A stretch of DNA of 42,320 bases from Chitinimonas sp. BJB300 (GTDB lineage: Bacteria > Pseudomonadota > Gammaproteobacteria > Burkholderiales > Chitinimonadaceae): assembly GCF_002735695.1 (NCBI RefSeq), contig NZ_PDZH01000029.1:1-42320 (forward strand), written 5' to 3'. Below, piece by piece: positions 8,358-17,648 of the stretch (positions are counted from its first letter, which is position 1; each line of letters starts with the position of its first letter). A program made the translations under genes and the position numbers. The notes beneath the pieces are model-generated. The model was not told where the DNA came from. It made no database searches and saw only the letters and a list, made by a program, of their open reading frames with translations.

Positions 8358-8732
8358 GTGCAGCTTAATTACCGACTTCATGACCGGATTCGATACAAGA
8401 CCTGGGTCAAGTTGGTGCCCATGCGTGGTGAGGGGCTGCTGAGTCACATCGAGGATATTTCCAGTGATGGACTGGGCGTGGAGCATGAACGCCCGCTGGA
8501 TATTGATAGCGAGTGCCATCTTTACTTCATGCTGCCTTTGGCGGGGCGTGAGCACATTATTCAAGCGCGCTGCCGGGTTGCCAGCTGCTTTCCTGTCGAG
8601 GTACCAGGCCGTTATCATATTGGCCTTGCCTTTGAAAGTTTCGTCTCTGACCCGAGAGAGACTTCCGCCCTGATCGAAAGTTTTATTCAGCACAATATGC
8701 AACAGCCCGACCCATCCCAGGCCCCGCAGTGA
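8358..8732 (+). CDS. PilZ domain protein
   Basis: A 124-residue protein consisting of one PilZ domain. The second c-di-GMP motif D-x-S-x-x-G is clear (DISSDGLGV, about residues 33-41). The first motif, normally RxxxR, reads RIRYK (about 9-13), with Lys for the second Arg. A GTG start fits the family; no strong ribosome site is seen. The stop codon overlaps the GTG of nth by four bases (GTGA), so the two are translationally coupled. It is probably a c-di-GMP-responsive effector, but the Lys substitution makes binding uncertain. Confidence 0.78.
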   Translation: MQLNYRLHDRIRYKTWVKLVPMRGEGLLSHIEDISSDGLGVEHERPLDIDSECHLYFMLPLAGREHIIQARCRVASCFPVEVPGRYHIGLAFESFVSDPRETSALIESFIQHNMQQPDPSQAPQ

Positions 8733-9361
8733 ACAAAGATAGCCGTCGCGAATTTTTTGAGCGCTTGCGGGCGCAAAACCCAGCGCCACGTACTGAATTG
8801 GAATACAGCAGTCCGTTCGAATTGTTGGTTGCCGTCGTACTCTCTGCGCAAGCCACCGATGTTGGCGTCAACAAGGCTACGCGCAAGCTCTATGCGGTGG
8901 CGAATACGCCCGCTGCCATTTATGCCTTGGGCCAGTCGGGTTTGGAAAGCTATATCGCCACCATTGGCTTGTTCCGCAGCAAAGCCAAGTATGTGATAGA
9001 GCTATGCCGGATGTTGATGGAGCTGCATGATGGCCAAGTCCCACAAACCCGTGAGGCACTGGAAGCGCTGCCCGGTGTGGGGCGCAAGACGGCCAATGTG
9101 GTGCTCAATACCGCGTTCGGCCAACCCACGATGGCGGTGGATACCCATATCTTCCGAGTTTCCAACCGTACGGGTCTTGCGCCGGGTAAGGATGTACGAG
9201 CGGTGGAGGACAAGCTGCTTAAGGTGATTCCGCCAGAGTTTATGCTTGATGCGCATCATTGGCTGATTTTGCATGGACGCTATGTTTGTAAAGCCCGCAA
9301 GCCTGCATGCCCTGCTTGTGTTGTTCGTGACTTGTGTGACTTCCGGGGCAAGACAGCATGA
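8729..9361 (+). CDS. nth: Endonuclease III
   Basis: DNA glycosylase/AP lyase that removes oxidised pyrimidines in base excision repair. At 210 residues it matches the Escherichia coli enzyme closely. The catalytic Lys120 lies in the helix-hairpin-helix LPGVGRKTANVVL, Asp138 in VDTHIFRV, and the 4Fe-4S cluster is bound by Cys187, 194, 197 and 203 (C-x6-C-x2-C-x5-C). It starts at a GTG overlapping the PilZ stop, and its own stop overlaps the ampD start (ATGA). Confidence 0.97.
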   Translation: MNKDSRREFFERLRAQNPAPRTELEYSSPFELLVAVVLSAQATDVGVNKATRKLYAVANTPAAIYALGQSGLESYIATIGLFRSKAKYVIELCRMLMELHDGQVPQTREALEALPGVGRKTANVVLNTAFGQPTMAVDTHIFRVSNRTGLAPGKDVRAVEDKLLKVIPPEFMLDAHHWLILHGRYVCKARKPACPACVVRDLCDFRGKTA

Positions 9362-9900
9362 ACATGGTTTTGTCCGCCGATGGCTGGCTTGCTTCCGTGC
9401 GGAGGGTGGACTCTCCAAATTGTGATGACCGGCCGGGAGGGCGGAAGCCCGATATGGTGGTCATCCACTCCATTTCATTGCCACCGGGCGAGTTTGGTGG
9501 CGATGGCGTAGAGCGGCTCTTTACGAATCGCTGTGATCCCAGTACGCATACCAGCTTTGCCGAGCTGCAACATGCTCGGGTCTCGGCACATTTTTTTGTG
9601 CGTCGCACCGGTGAAATTATTCAATTTGTATCCTGCAATGCGCGTGCGTGGCATGCGGGGGTGTCGCGCTGGCAGGGACGTGAAGGCTGCAATGACTTCT
9701 CTATTGGTATCGAATTGGAGGGCGGTGACGCGTGGCCCTATGAAGCAGAGCAGTACGCGATGTTGGATAGGCTGCTGAAGGTGATTCGGGCGCACTATCC
9801 TATTCAGCATCTGGTGGGGCACTGCCATATTGCGCCTGATCGCAAGACCGACCCTGGCCCATTGTTTGACTGGTCTCGCTACCCGGATGCGCTTGTATAA
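9358..9900 (+). CDS. ampD: 1,6-anhydro-N-acetylmuramyl-L-alanine amidase AmpD
   Basis: Cytoplasmic zinc amidase that cleaves the peptide from anhydro-muropeptides during cell-wall recycling; in many bacteria its loss induces AmpC. The protein has 180 residues and no signal peptide, as expected for AmpD. Zinc ligands are His37 (VIHSISLPPG), His155 (VGHCHIAP) and Asp165 (KTDPGP). It overlaps nth by four bases, the last gene of this forward run, and about 110 non-coding bases follow before kup. Confidence 0.95.
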   Translation: MNMVLSADGWLASVRRVDSPNCDDRPGGRKPDMVVIHSISLPPGEFGGDGVERLFTNRCDPSTHTSFAELQHARVSAHFFVRRTGEIIQFVSCNARAWHAGVSRWQGREGCNDFSIGIELEGGDAWPYEAEQYAMLDRLLKVIRAHYPIQHLVGHCHIAPDRKTDPGPLFDWSRYPDALV

Positions 9901-10009
9901 GGGTTTGTCTTATCTACACCCGTCCTCTATTGCAGCGCACCATATTGTTGCAGCAAGAGGACTATAATCCGCAGCCATGCCTCAAACTGGTTTATGAAAG
10001 CATTGATCA

Positions 10010-11902
10010 ATGCACGCCAGCTCAAATCAAAGTGATCCCAAAAAGCTTGCCGGACTCACCCTGGCCGCGCTGGGTGTGGTGTATGGCGACATCGGCACCA
10101 GCCCGTTGTATGCCATGGCGGCGTGTTTCAACCCAGACCATGGGTTGGCAGCTACGCCAGACAATGTCTTTGGTATTCTGTCGCTGATCACCTGGGCATT
10201 GTTGTTGGTGATCTCACTGAAATACGTGCTGTTCATGCTCCGCGCCGACAATAACGGTGAGGGAGGCATCCTGGCCTTGATGGCGCTTGCGCTGCGCAAT
10301 GCGAATCGGAAGCGCGGGCAATTTTCCATCTTTATTCTGTTGGGTATTTCAGGGGCCGCGCTGTTCTATGGTGATGGCGCGTTGACGCCTGCTATTTCTG
10401 TGCTCTCTGCAGTAGAGGGACTGAAGGTGATCGACCCGTCCTTTGGCCGCTTTGTGATTCCGCTCACCATGGTCATCATCTTTGGCATCTTCGCGGTGCA
10501 AAAGCATGGCACGGGTGGCGTCGGTAAATTCTTCGGGCCCGTCGTGGTGCTGTGGTTCGTCAGCCTTGGTGTGTTGGGGGTCAACAGTATCGCGAACAAT
10601 CCATCGATACTGAAAGCGCTGTCACCCACCTATGCCGCGAGCTTCTTTCTGGCTCAGCCCATGCTGGCGTTTCTATCGCTGGGCTCGGTGGTGCTGGTGG
10701 TAACGGGTGGTGAAGCAATCTATGCCGACATGGGCCATTTTGGGCGCAAGCCGATCCAGATTGGTTGGTTTGCCTTGGTACTGCCAGGGCTGCTGCTCAA
10801 TTATTATGGCCAGGGAGCCCTGATTTTGCAGGATCCGAGCGCGGCCAGTCACCCTTTCTTTCTGCTGGCTCCTGAACCCCTGGTATTGCCTTTGGTGATC
10901 CTTGCGACGGCAGCCACGGTGATTGCGTCGCAGGCGTTGATTTCCGGTGTTTTCTCCATCACCCGTCAAGCGGTGCAATTGGGCTATATGCCACGCATGA
11001 GTATTGTGCACACTTCCGATAATGAGATAGGCCAGATTTATGTGCCCAGTGTGAATTGGGCGCTGTGTGTGGCTGTGCTGGTGCTGGTGCTGAGCTTTAA
11101 GACTTCCGGGAATCTTGAAGCTGCTTATGGCTTTTCAATCTGCGGCATTATGGTAATGACGACGCTAACTGCGTTTGTGGCACTTAAAAAGCCGGATAAT
11201 CCACGCCGAACCATGCTGATTCGCCTGTTACTATGCGGTTTTATCACTATCGACTTAGCCCTGTTGGCAGCGAATATTCCCAAGATTCCTGAAGGTGGCT
11301 GGTTTCCAGTTGCCGTTGGATTGGTGATGTTGCTGATGATGTTTACCTGGAAGCGTGGCCGCCGGGTGTTGTTCCACCGGATTCATGATGGTGAACTGCC
11401 GCTGGAGATTTTTGTTCAGAGCATTGAGGCTAGTCCACCGCATCGGGTGGAAGGCACCGCTATCTTTATGACGGGTAGCGTGGATACCACCCCGCATGCG
11501 CTTTTGCACAACCTCAAACACAACAAGGTGCTGCACGAGCAGGTGGTCTTTCTTACCATGCAGTCTACCGATATTCCCAAGGTGGAAGAAAAGCAGCGCA
11601 TGAAGGTGGTGCGTCTTTCCGATTCGTTTTGGCAAATTATTGCGACGTATGGCTTTACGGAAGATCCTGCGGTGCCCGAAATATTGGCATTGGCCGAGCG
11701 TGACCATGGTCTGATTTGCGAGGAGATGACGACCTCGTTCTTCCTCTCGCGCGAGACTATTATCTGCGACAGAACATCTGATATGCCCTGGATACAGCTT
11801 CGTTTGTTTTCCTGGATGCAACGCAATGCCTCGCGTCCAACTGATTTCTACAAAATTCCGCCCAACCGGGTTGTGGAGATGGGAACGCAGGTAGAGATGT
11901 AA
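10010..11902 (+). CDS. kup: Kup/Trk-D low-affinity potassium transporter
   Basis: A 630-residue inner-membrane K+ uptake protein. The N-terminal signature LGVVYGDIGTSPLYA and about twelve hydrophobic segments (residues about 15-460) are followed by a cytoplasmic tail of about 170 residues, the normal Kup layout. Other family stretches are GDGALTPAISVLSAVEGL and ITRQAVQLGYMPR. The ATG at 10010 gives MHASSNQSDPKKLAGLTLAALG; a weak GAAAG precedes it. A TATAAT at 9963-9968 could be the -10 box, though I see no good -35 partner. The gene ends in a terminator shared with tal. Confidence 0.95.
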   Translation: MHASSNQSDPKKLAGLTLAALGVVYGDIGTSPLYAMAACFNPDHGLAATPDNVFGILSLITWALLLVISLKYVLFMLRADNNGEGGILALMALALRNANRKRGQFSIFILLGISGAALFYGDGALTPAISVLSAVEGLKVIDPSFGRFVIPLTMVIIFGIFAVQKHGTGGVGKFFGPVVVLWFVSLGVLGVNSIANNPSILKALSPTYAASFFLAQPMLAFLSLGSVVLVVTGGEAIYADMGHFGRKPIQIGWFALVLPGLLLNYYGQGALILQDPSAASHPFFLLAPEPLVLPLVILATAATVIASQALISGVFSITRQAVQLGYMPRMSIVHTSDNEIGQIYVPSVNWALCVAVLVLVLSFKTSGNLEAAYGFSICGIMVMTTLTAFVALKKPDNPRRTMLIRLLLCGFITIDLALLAANIPKIPEGGWFPVAVGLVMLLMMFTWKRGRRVLFHRIHDGELPLEIFVQSIEASPPHRVEGTAIFMTGSVDTTPHALLHNLKHNKVLHEQVVFLTMQSTDIPKVEEKQRMKVVRLSDSFWQIIATYGFTEDPAVPEILALAERDHGLICEEMTTSFFLSRETIICDRTSDMPWIQLRLFSWMQRNASRPTDFYKIPPNRVVEMGTQVEM

Positions 11903-11932
11903 GAACCAGTTCAAATGGCGGTTGCGTCAATT

Positions 11933-11963
11933 AAAAAGCCGGATCATCTGATCCGGCTTTTTT
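11933..11963. terminator. Bidirectional terminator between kup and tal
   Basis: A perfect palindrome: AGCCGGATCA pairs with TGATCCGGCT around a 2-base loop, with an A run on the left and a T run on the right. It ends transcription of kup (plus) and of tal (minus). Confidence 0.93.
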
Positions 11964-11987
11964 CGAGGTTTTTTGGCTTGTTGCCGT

Positions 11988-13061
11988 TTAGGCCAGCAAG
12001 CTCAGTAGTTTGTCGAAGGCCTCGTCGAATAGCTTCAAGCCATCCACTTGCAGTTGTACAGCCGCAGCGTCCAGGTCGATGACCAAGCTGGCAAGCTTAG
12101 CCAAGGTTGCTTCGGCTTCTGCCACGCCTTGTGTGAGGCGCGCCTTGGCCGAACCATGATCGCGGAAAGCCGCCAGGGTGGCGTCGGGCAAGGTGTTGAC
12201 GGTATCGGCACCAATCAGTTCGTCCACATACATGGTATCGGGGTAAGTTGGGTTCTTGGTACCCGTACTTGCCCACAACAGGCGCTGGATGTTGGCACCC
12301 GCAGCGCGTACGTCGGCGCATTCACTGCTATTCCAACGCTGCATCCAATGTGCATAGGCAACCCGTACCATGGCGATGGCAGTCTTACCCTTGAGTAGCA
12401 AGGCGTCGCCACCGATAGCATCAAGCTTGCCATCAATCAGCGAGTCCACACGCGAGAGGAACAGACTGGCCACCGAGTGGATATGGCGTACATCGCCACC
12501 TTTGGCGATGCGTTGGCGCAGGCCCGCTACATAAGCGTCAAACACCGCGTCGCAATGGGGTTTGCCAAACATCAGGGTAACGTTGACATTGATACCGGCT
12601 GCGATGGCAGCCGTAAAAGCAGGCAGACTCTCCGGCGTAGCTGGAATTTTGATCATGGCATTGGGCCGGCCGATGGCAGCCCATAAGCGCTTGGCGGCGT
12701 TTTCTGTGCCTGCTGCGTCTCGCGCCAAGTGGGGTGAAACCTCCAAGCTGACGTAACCATCCTGACCCATTGAATCGGCATAGGCTTGCTTGAATAGATC
12801 ACAGGCGGCTTGCACGTCGGGCACCGCAAGGGCCTCGAAACGCTGTTCGGTAGTCAGGTTTTGGGTTTTAAGCTTGGCCAGGTCACTGGCATAGCCTGCG
12901 CCAGAGGAAATCGACTTTTGGAAGATGGCTGGGTTGGAAGTGACGCCAGCTAGGCCATCCTCCTCGATCAGTTTCTGCAGCGGGCCGGCCAGCAGTTCGC
13001 GTGAGAGATTGTCCAGCCAGATACGCTGGCCCAGTTGTTTGGCTTGTAGCAGGGGGTTCAT
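11988..13061 (-). CDS. tal: Transaldolase
   Basis: Transfers a dihydroxyacetone unit between sedoheptulose-7-phosphate and glyceraldehyde-3-phosphate in the non-oxidative pentose phosphate pathway. At 357 residues it belongs to the longer transaldolase type found in beta-proteobacteria and actinobacteria. The Schiff-base lysine is Lys138 in AMIKIPATPES; other signatures are LAGVTSNPAIFQKSI near the N-terminus and NVTLMFG. It is a single-gene unit, convergent with kup; 206 non-coding bases separate it from phoR. Confidence 0.95.
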   Translation of the reverse strand: MNPLLQAKQLGQRIWLDNLSRELLAGPLQKLIEEDGLAGVTSNPAIFQKSISSGAGYASDLAKLKTQNLTTEQRFEALAVPDVQAACDLFKQAYADSMGQDGYVSLEVSPHLARDAAGTENAAKRLWAAIGRPNAMIKIPATPESLPAFTAAIAAGINVNVTLMFGKPHCDAVFDAYVAGLRQRIAKGGDVRHIHSVASLFLSRVDSLIDGKLDAIGGDALLLKGKTAIAMVRVAYAHWMQRWNSSECADVRAAGANIQRLLWASTGTKNPTYPDTMYVDELIGADTVNTLPDATLAAFRDHGSAKARLTQGVAEAEATLAKLASLVIDLDAAAVQLQVDGLKLFDEAFDKLLSLLA

Positions 13062-13267
13062 GATCGTTCAACCACGTGAATCAGGGAAGAGTCCATGGTA
13101 GGTGAGGGCGGCGTCGCCTGGCAACAGATGTAACGGTATACGTCGGACTACAATTTCGATAATGCCGACCTACATCGAGCCATCGTTTGGGTTTGCGCCT
13201 CTTATCGTGCTTGCCGAGTTATAGGGAAAGCGTGCGTACTGGTCGGGCTGAGGGGCGTATTGCTGGC

Positions 13268-14578
13268 CTACTTGGCGAGGATTGCGTCTTCCATTTCCAA
13301 GAGCCGGTTGGCCGGGAAGACAATGGCAAAACAACTGCCAGCGCCGATCTCGCTCTTTACCTCAAGCTTGGCTTGGTGGCGCTGAGCAATATGTTTGACA
13401 ATGGCAAGGCCCAGGCCGGTACCGCCCGTGGTGCGGGAACGCCCCCGGTCCACCCGGTAAAAGCGTTCGGTCAGGCGCGGAATATGTTGGGCCTCTACGC
13501 CCAGTCCAGTATCGGTGACAGAAAAGACCGGATAGCCATGTTCCAGTTGCCAACTTAACGTGATGTGGCCGCCATCGGGGGTATAGCGAACAGCATTGGA
13601 GACCAGATTGCCAAATGCGCTGTGCAACTCATCGTAATTACCCCGCACGCAAAGGTCGGTTTCCTTCATGACAGAAACCGTATGCCGTCCTTGTGACAAG
13701 CCCTCGGCATCGCTGGCAAGTTGCTGAAGCAGCGCAGGGGTGTCCACGCGTTCCTCCCGGCCCTCAACACCGTTTTCCAGTCGGGAAAGCGTCAGCAGAT
13801 CTTCAACCAGCCGCTGCATGCGTTGTGTCTGCTCAAACATCAATTTCAGTTGGGCTTCACGTGTCGCCGCATCCAGTTCTGGCATATCCAGCAGTGTTTC
13901 CAGAAATCCACCAACGACGGTGAGTGGCGTGCGTAGCTCGTGGGAAACATTCGCCACGAAGTCCCGGTGTACAGTCTGGATACGCTCCAGTTGGGTGATG
14001 TCCCGGGTAAGCAGCAGTTTGCGCGTGCTATCGAATGGAACCAGCTGAAGGCTCAGCACAAAGTCATTGCCGGCTACATGGCGTAAGACGACTGGCTGGC
14101 TGTAGTCCTGATTGAGCAGGTATTGCTGGAATGCAGGCTGGCGGACGAGGTAGGCAATGTGTTGGCCCAGATCTTTCTTTCGATCAAGGCCCAAGTGTTG
14201 CATCGAACGTGGATTGCACCATTCGATCCGATCTTCCTCATCCATTACCACTACGCCCTCGGGCATGGCTTCGCCCGCTGCGACAAAGCGATCCAATGCA
14301 GCGGAAAGCATGCGCTGGTTTTTACCCTGCGCCCGGACCATGCGGTAGAGCTTGCTGTAGACCGCATCCCAACTGCCCATGGTTTCCGGTATGCTCTGGG
14401 GCGTTGGATCGTTTAGCCAGCGGTTGAGCCGATGCAAATTATATAGATGATAGGCGAGCATCCCGACTAGGCCGGCGATGATGACCAACAATGTGGTCGA
14501 CCAACCGAAGAACGGTTGGAACAAAAGCCCCATTAGACTGATGCCAGCCAGGAGCAAGGCAGAGCGCCACAAAAGCAT
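13268..14578 (-). CDS. phoR: Phosphate regulon sensor histidine kinase PhoR
   Basis: A 436-residue membrane sensor kinase. Two hydrophobic segments (about residues 4-22 and 26-48) with almost no periplasmic loop are typical of PhoR. Next comes a PAS domain (about 95-200, VVVMDEEDRIEWCNP), the H-box FVANVSHELRTPLT with His213, and an ATP-binding domain with NLVSNAVRYTP, VTDTGLGV and GGTGLGLAIVKHI. It phosphorylates PhoB under phosphate limitation, under control of Pst/PhoU, which are not in the window. It lies 23 bases downstream of phoB. Confidence 0.96.
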   Translation of the reverse strand: MLLWRSALLLAGISLMGLLFQPFFGWSTTLLVIIAGLVGMLAYHLYNLHRLNRWLNDPTPQSIPETMGSWDAVYSKLYRMVRAQGKNQRMLSAALDRFVAAGEAMPEGVVVMDEEDRIEWCNPRSMQHLGLDRKKDLGQHIAYLVRQPAFQQYLLNQDYSQPVVLRHVAGNDFVLSLQLVPFDSTRKLLLTRDITQLERIQTVHRDFVANVSHELRTPLTVVGGFLETLLDMPELDAATREAQLKLMFEQTQRMQRLVEDLLTLSRLENGVEGREERVDTPALLQQLASDAEGLSQGRHTVSVMKETDLCVRGNYDELHSAFGNLVSNAVRYTPDGGHITLSWQLEHGYPVFSVTDTGLGVEAQHIPRLTERFYRVDRGRSRTTGGTGLGLAIVKHIAQRHQAKLEVKSEIGAGSCFAIVFPANRLLEMEDAILAK

Positions 14579-14601
14579 GAAAATTTAGTCCGGTCGTGTG
14601 C

Positions 14602-15288
14602 TTATTGGGCTGATAAGCGATAGCCGGTGCCGCGCACGGTTTGTATCAGGGCATCGTGGCCGGTTGACTCCAAGGCAGAGCGTAGACGGCGAATATGCAC
14701 GTCCACCGTACGTTCTTCTACGAACACATGGTCTCCCCACACTTGATCAAGCAGTTGGGTGCGTGAGTGCACGCGTTCGGGGTGGGTCATGAAGAAATGC
14801 AGCAGGCGGAATTCTGTGGGGCCCAAGCCAAGTGGTGTGCCGTTACCTGCTACCCGGTGGGTGGCGGGGTCCAGTGTCAAGCCATTGACCTCTACGATAT
14901 CGTCGGTAATCTGCGGGGCGCGTCGACGTAATACGGCTTTGATACGTGCTTGTAATTCACGCGGACTGAAGGGTTTGGTGATGTAGTCATCAGCCCCGGT
15001 TTCCAGACCGATGATCTTGTCGGCTTCTTCAGAACGCGCGGTCAGCATGATGACCGGTACCTGGCGGGTGCGTTCATCCGCGCGTAGTTTGCGAGAAAAT
15101 TCGATGCCGCTCATGCCGGGCAGCATCCAGTCGAGTAATACCAGGTCGGGCAGGGCGTTCTTCACCAAATTCATGCCGGCTTCGGCAGAGTCGGCGCGTA
15201 ACACGTGGTGGCCGGCCTGCTGCAAGTTAAATGCAATCAGTTCCTGGATCGCGGGTTCGTCTTCAACAAGCAGAATATTTGCTGGCAT
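14602..15288 (-). CDS. phoB: Phosphate regulon response regulator PhoB
   Basis: A 228-residue OmpR-class regulator. The receiver domain has acidic residues near the N-terminus (VEDEP), phospho-acceptor Asp53 (LLDWMLPGMSG) and Lys105 (DYITKPFSPREL). The winged-helix domain (about 130-225) ends with the standard RTVDVHIRRLRSAL...IQTVRGTGYRLS. It activates phosphate-starvation genes by binding Pho boxes. It is the first gene of a phoB-phoR operon and has a candidate Pho box upstream, consistent with autoregulation. Confidence 0.97.
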   Translation of the reverse strand: MPANILLVEDEPAIQELIAFNLQQAGHHVLRADSAEAGMNLVKNALPDLVLLDWMLPGMSGIEFSRKLRADERTRQVPVIMLTARSEEADKIIGLETGADDYITKPFSPRELQARIKAVLRRRAPQITDDIVEVNGLTLDPATHRVAGNGTPLGLGPTEFRLLHFFMTHPERVHSRTQLLDQVWGDHVFVEERTVDVHIRRLRSALESTGHDALIQTVRGTGYRLSAQ

Positions 15289-15376
15289 GACTAAGGGGCC
15301 TTTGGGCTAGGTGTTAGCAAACGGGGTAAAGATAGGCGAAGTTTGCTGTTCTTTGCCGAGAGCTTAAGTACTTAGC

Positions 15377-15394
15377 ATGACCGAAATATTACAA
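15377..15394 (-). promoter_or_regulatory. Candidate Pho box upstream of phoB
   Basis: On the minus strand the 18-mer TTGTAATATTTCGGTCAT matches the Escherichia coli-type Pho box CTGTCATAWAWCTGTCAY at about 14 of 18 positions. It lies about 90 bases upstream of the phoB start, a sensible place for an autoregulatory site. I see no clear -10 box at the expected distance. Confidence 0.5.
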
Positions 15395-15506
15395 GTCTGC
15401 CAAAATCGCGTTTTTGTATCGGTATTGCGAGCGATTCGTCGGCTAGTCGGGTCCAGGAGGGGTGGCTCACTGTATCATGTCGGGCTTGATTGTTTGGCGG
15501 ACCAGT

Positions 15507-15890
15507 ATGGCAGGCCTTAGTTCCAATACTCCCCTCCCCGTCGATATTACCCTGCACAGCGTTAGCCGCATGTTGGAGGTCAAGTTCGACGATGGTGCGC
15601 AATTCAAGTTGCCATGTGAATACCTGCGGGTATTCAGCCCATCGGCAGAAGTGCGCGGCCATGGTGGGCCAATGAAAACAATCCCGGGCAAGCAAGCCGT
15701 GAATATTATTGCCATCGAACCGGTCGGGCATTACGCAGTCAAACTCGTGTTTAGCGACGGGCATGACAGCGGTCTTTTTGGCTGGGATGTCCTGTATGCC
15801 TTAGGAATGGAGCACGCAGTCAACTGGCAGGATTATTTGAATCGGCTTGCTGCATCGGGCTTTAGCCGCGATGCGGATCAACCAGAGTGA
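15507..15890 (+). CDS. DUF971 (gamma-butyrobetaine hydroxylase-like N-terminal domain) protein
   Basis: A 127-residue protein consisting of a single DUF971 domain: [72 protein letters not shown]. In eukaryotic gamma-butyrobetaine hydroxylases this is a zinc-binding N-terminal domain; the free bacterial form has no agreed function. Residues before the ATG at 15507 look unrelated to the family, so the shorter start is preferred. The gene lies directly upstream of ubiE, a neighbour pair I recall as common in beta- and gamma-proteobacteria. Confidence 0.88.
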   Translation: MAGLSSNTPLPVDITLHSVSRMLEVKFDDGAQFKLPCEYLRVFSPSAEVRGHGGPMKTIPGKQAVNIIAIEPVGHYAVKLVFSDGHDSGLFGWDVLYALGMEHAVNWQDYLNRLAASGFSRDADQPE

Positions 15891-15901
15891 ATAGAATCGG
15901 C

Positions 15902-16639
15902 ATGAGCGAAAACACTACCCATTTTGGCTACAAGACAGTTGCCGAGTCGCAGAAGTCGCAGAAGGTTGCTGAAGTCTTCCACTCGGTGGCGCAGAAGTAC
16001 GATGTAATGAATGACTTGATGTCGGTGGGTCTGCACCGGGTGTGGAAAGCATTCACGTTTACCCAGAGTGGTGTGCGTGAAGGCGCCAAGGTGCTTGATA
16101 TTGCCGGAGGTACGGGTGACCTATCGCTAGCTTTTGCCAAGCGTGCCGGCAAGACGGGACAGGTTTGGCTGACTGATATTAATAGCTCCATGCTCACCGT
16201 GGGACGGGACCGCTTGCTGGACAAGGGTTTTATGTTGCCTGTCGCCCAGTGTGATGCAGAGAAACTACCGTTTCCGAGTCATTATTTCGATTGCGTCAGC
16301 GTGGCCTTCGGGTTGCGGAACATGACCCATAAAGATGCTGCCTTGACTGAAATGTTCCGGGTGCTCAAGCCGGGCGGACGGTTACTGGTGCTGGAATTTT
16401 CCAAGGTGGCAAAGCCACTGGCGCCGATCTACGACTTTTACTCCTTTAGCCTTTTACCCAAGATGGGTGAGCTGGTCGCCAATGACGCTGCAAGCTATCA
16501 GTACTTGGCGGAGTCGATCCGTATGCATCCTGGCCAGGAGGAATTGGCCCAAATGATGCGAGATGTTGGTTTTGAACGTGTTGACTACCATAACCTGACT
16601 GCGGGCGTGGTTGCCTTGCACAAGGGCTTCAAGATATAG
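15902..16639 (+). CDS. ubiE: Ubiquinone/menaquinone C-methyltransferase UbiE
   Basis: SAM-dependent C-methyltransferase acting on the 2-polyprenyl-benzoquinol intermediate of ubiquinone synthesis. The 245-residue protein has the N-terminal [13 protein letters not shown], the family signature [17 protein letters not shown], motif [13 protein letters not shown] (about 65-76), AFGLRNMTH and LVLEFSKV. The ATG at 15902 gives the usual family start; a GTG at 15887 overlapping the DUF971 stop is an alternative in the same frame. It is the first ubi gene of an interrupted ubiE-ubiJ-ubiB series. Confidence 0.95.
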   Translation: MSENTTHFGYKTVAESQKSQKVAEVFHSVAQKYDVMNDLMSVGLHRVWKAFTFTQSGVREGAKVLDIAGGTGDLSLAFAKRAGKTGQVWLTDINSSMLTVGRDRLLDKGFMLPVAQCDAEKLPFPSHYFDCVSVAFGLRNMTHKDAALTEMFRVLKPGGRLLVLEFSKVAKPLAPIYDFYSFSLLPKMGELVANDAASYQYLAESIRMHPGQEELAQMMRDVGFERVDYHNLTAGVVALHKGFKI

Positions 16640-16648
16640 GAAATAGAT

Positions 16649-17344
16649 ATGCCAGCTTGTCCAAATTGTCGTGTGCCAATGAAGATAGAGCACTACGCCA
16701 GCAAAAATGGTGGCGAGCTGGAGTTGGATATTTGCTTTGATTGCCAGTTGATCTGGTTCGATCAATACGAAAGTGCGCAATTAACGGCGGCCGCCGTAGT
16801 AGGTTTGTTTGATCGCTTGCATGCGCAGCACGAAAAGGCGAGTCGGCACGTAACATTGAGCATTAAGCTCGGTTGCCTGCGGTGTAACGATACGTTATTG
16901 TCGACACAGGATGTGGCCCGTGGCAATCACTTCTCTTACTACCGTTGCGCGAGTGGTCACGGTCGCTTGATCACTTTTTGGCACTTTCTCAAGGAGAAGC
17001 AGTTTGTCCGCGACCTGACGGAAGTGGAGCGCAAGCAGTTGGCGGTGAAGGTAGCTCAGATCAGGTGCAACAGCTGTGGCGCACAGGTGGATGTTCGCAA
17101 CCACAGTGCCTGCAACTACTGTCGCGCGCCTTTTGCCGTTTTGGACCGGGAGGCGGTTGCCAAGGCATTAAGTGAGTATCGTCAAGGTGTTGCGGCTGAC
17201 CGGCCGATTCAGGTTGGCGACGAAATTATTGCACGTGAGCGAATTAGTGAAGCAAACAAGCGTTCAGAAGCTAATGATGAATTACAAAACAATGTCTTTT
17301 GGGGTATGGCGGCGATAGACTTGCTATTCCGTCTGTTGCGTTGA
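16649..17344 (+). CDS. TFIIB-type zinc-ribbon protein of unknown function
   Basis: A 231-residue protein with three putative zinc ribbons: Cys4, Cys7, Cys29, Cys32 (a TFIIB-type ribbon with LELDICFDCQLIWFD), Cys76, Cys79, Cys100 and His104, and Cys140, Cys143, Cys155, Cys158. The last residues (FWGMAAIDLLFRLLR) are hydrophobic and could associate with the membrane. It begins 9 bases after ubiE and may be co-transcribed. The zinc sites are read from the sequence; whether the protein binds nucleic acid or protein is unknown. Confidence 0.75.
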   Translation: MPACPNCRVPMKIEHYASKNGGELELDICFDCQLIWFDQYESAQLTAAAVVGLFDRLHAQHEKASRHVTLSIKLGCLRCNDTLLSTQDVARGNHFSYYRCASGHGRLITFWHFLKEKQFVRDLTEVERKQLAVKVAQIRCNSCGAQVDVRNHSACNYCRAPFAVLDREAVAKALSEYRQGVAADRPIQVGDEIIARERISEANKRSEANDELQNNVFWGMAAIDLLFRLLR

Positions 17345-17648
17345 GTGTTTGAGGGGGATTTTGATTTAAAACTAGATTATGTATTCTATATTTTTGGGGC
17401 AAAAATAAATTTGATTACAATTTTCTAAGCCATAAGACTGGAAAGTCGAATAGAATTTCCAATTCGACGCCAATTAAATGGCAAAGAGTGTGCCTATTTA
17501 ATCGTTTGCAAATGTAGTTGTTACAACGGTATCGCCCATAGTGGCCGAACTGGATAAGGACGTTAGTACGTCAGTTGTGCACGACCGCAGGTGGGACCAG
17601 GTCGATGAAAATGATTTCATACCTTAATTTATTCATGAAAGTAGCAAG
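17345..17648. other. AT-rich intergenic region with several inverted repeats
   Basis: About 300 bases without a convincing gene, clearly AT-richer than the flanks. It holds overlapping inverted repeats TGGAAA/TTTCCA (17439-17461) and GTCGAAT/ATTCGAC (17445-17468), which cannot form at the same time. It also holds ATTAAATGGC/GCCTATTTAAT (17473-17502) and a small GACGT/ACGTC hairpin (17559-17572). It probably contains the promoter of the NYN gene and binding sites for a regulator; none is identified. Confidence 0.5.
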
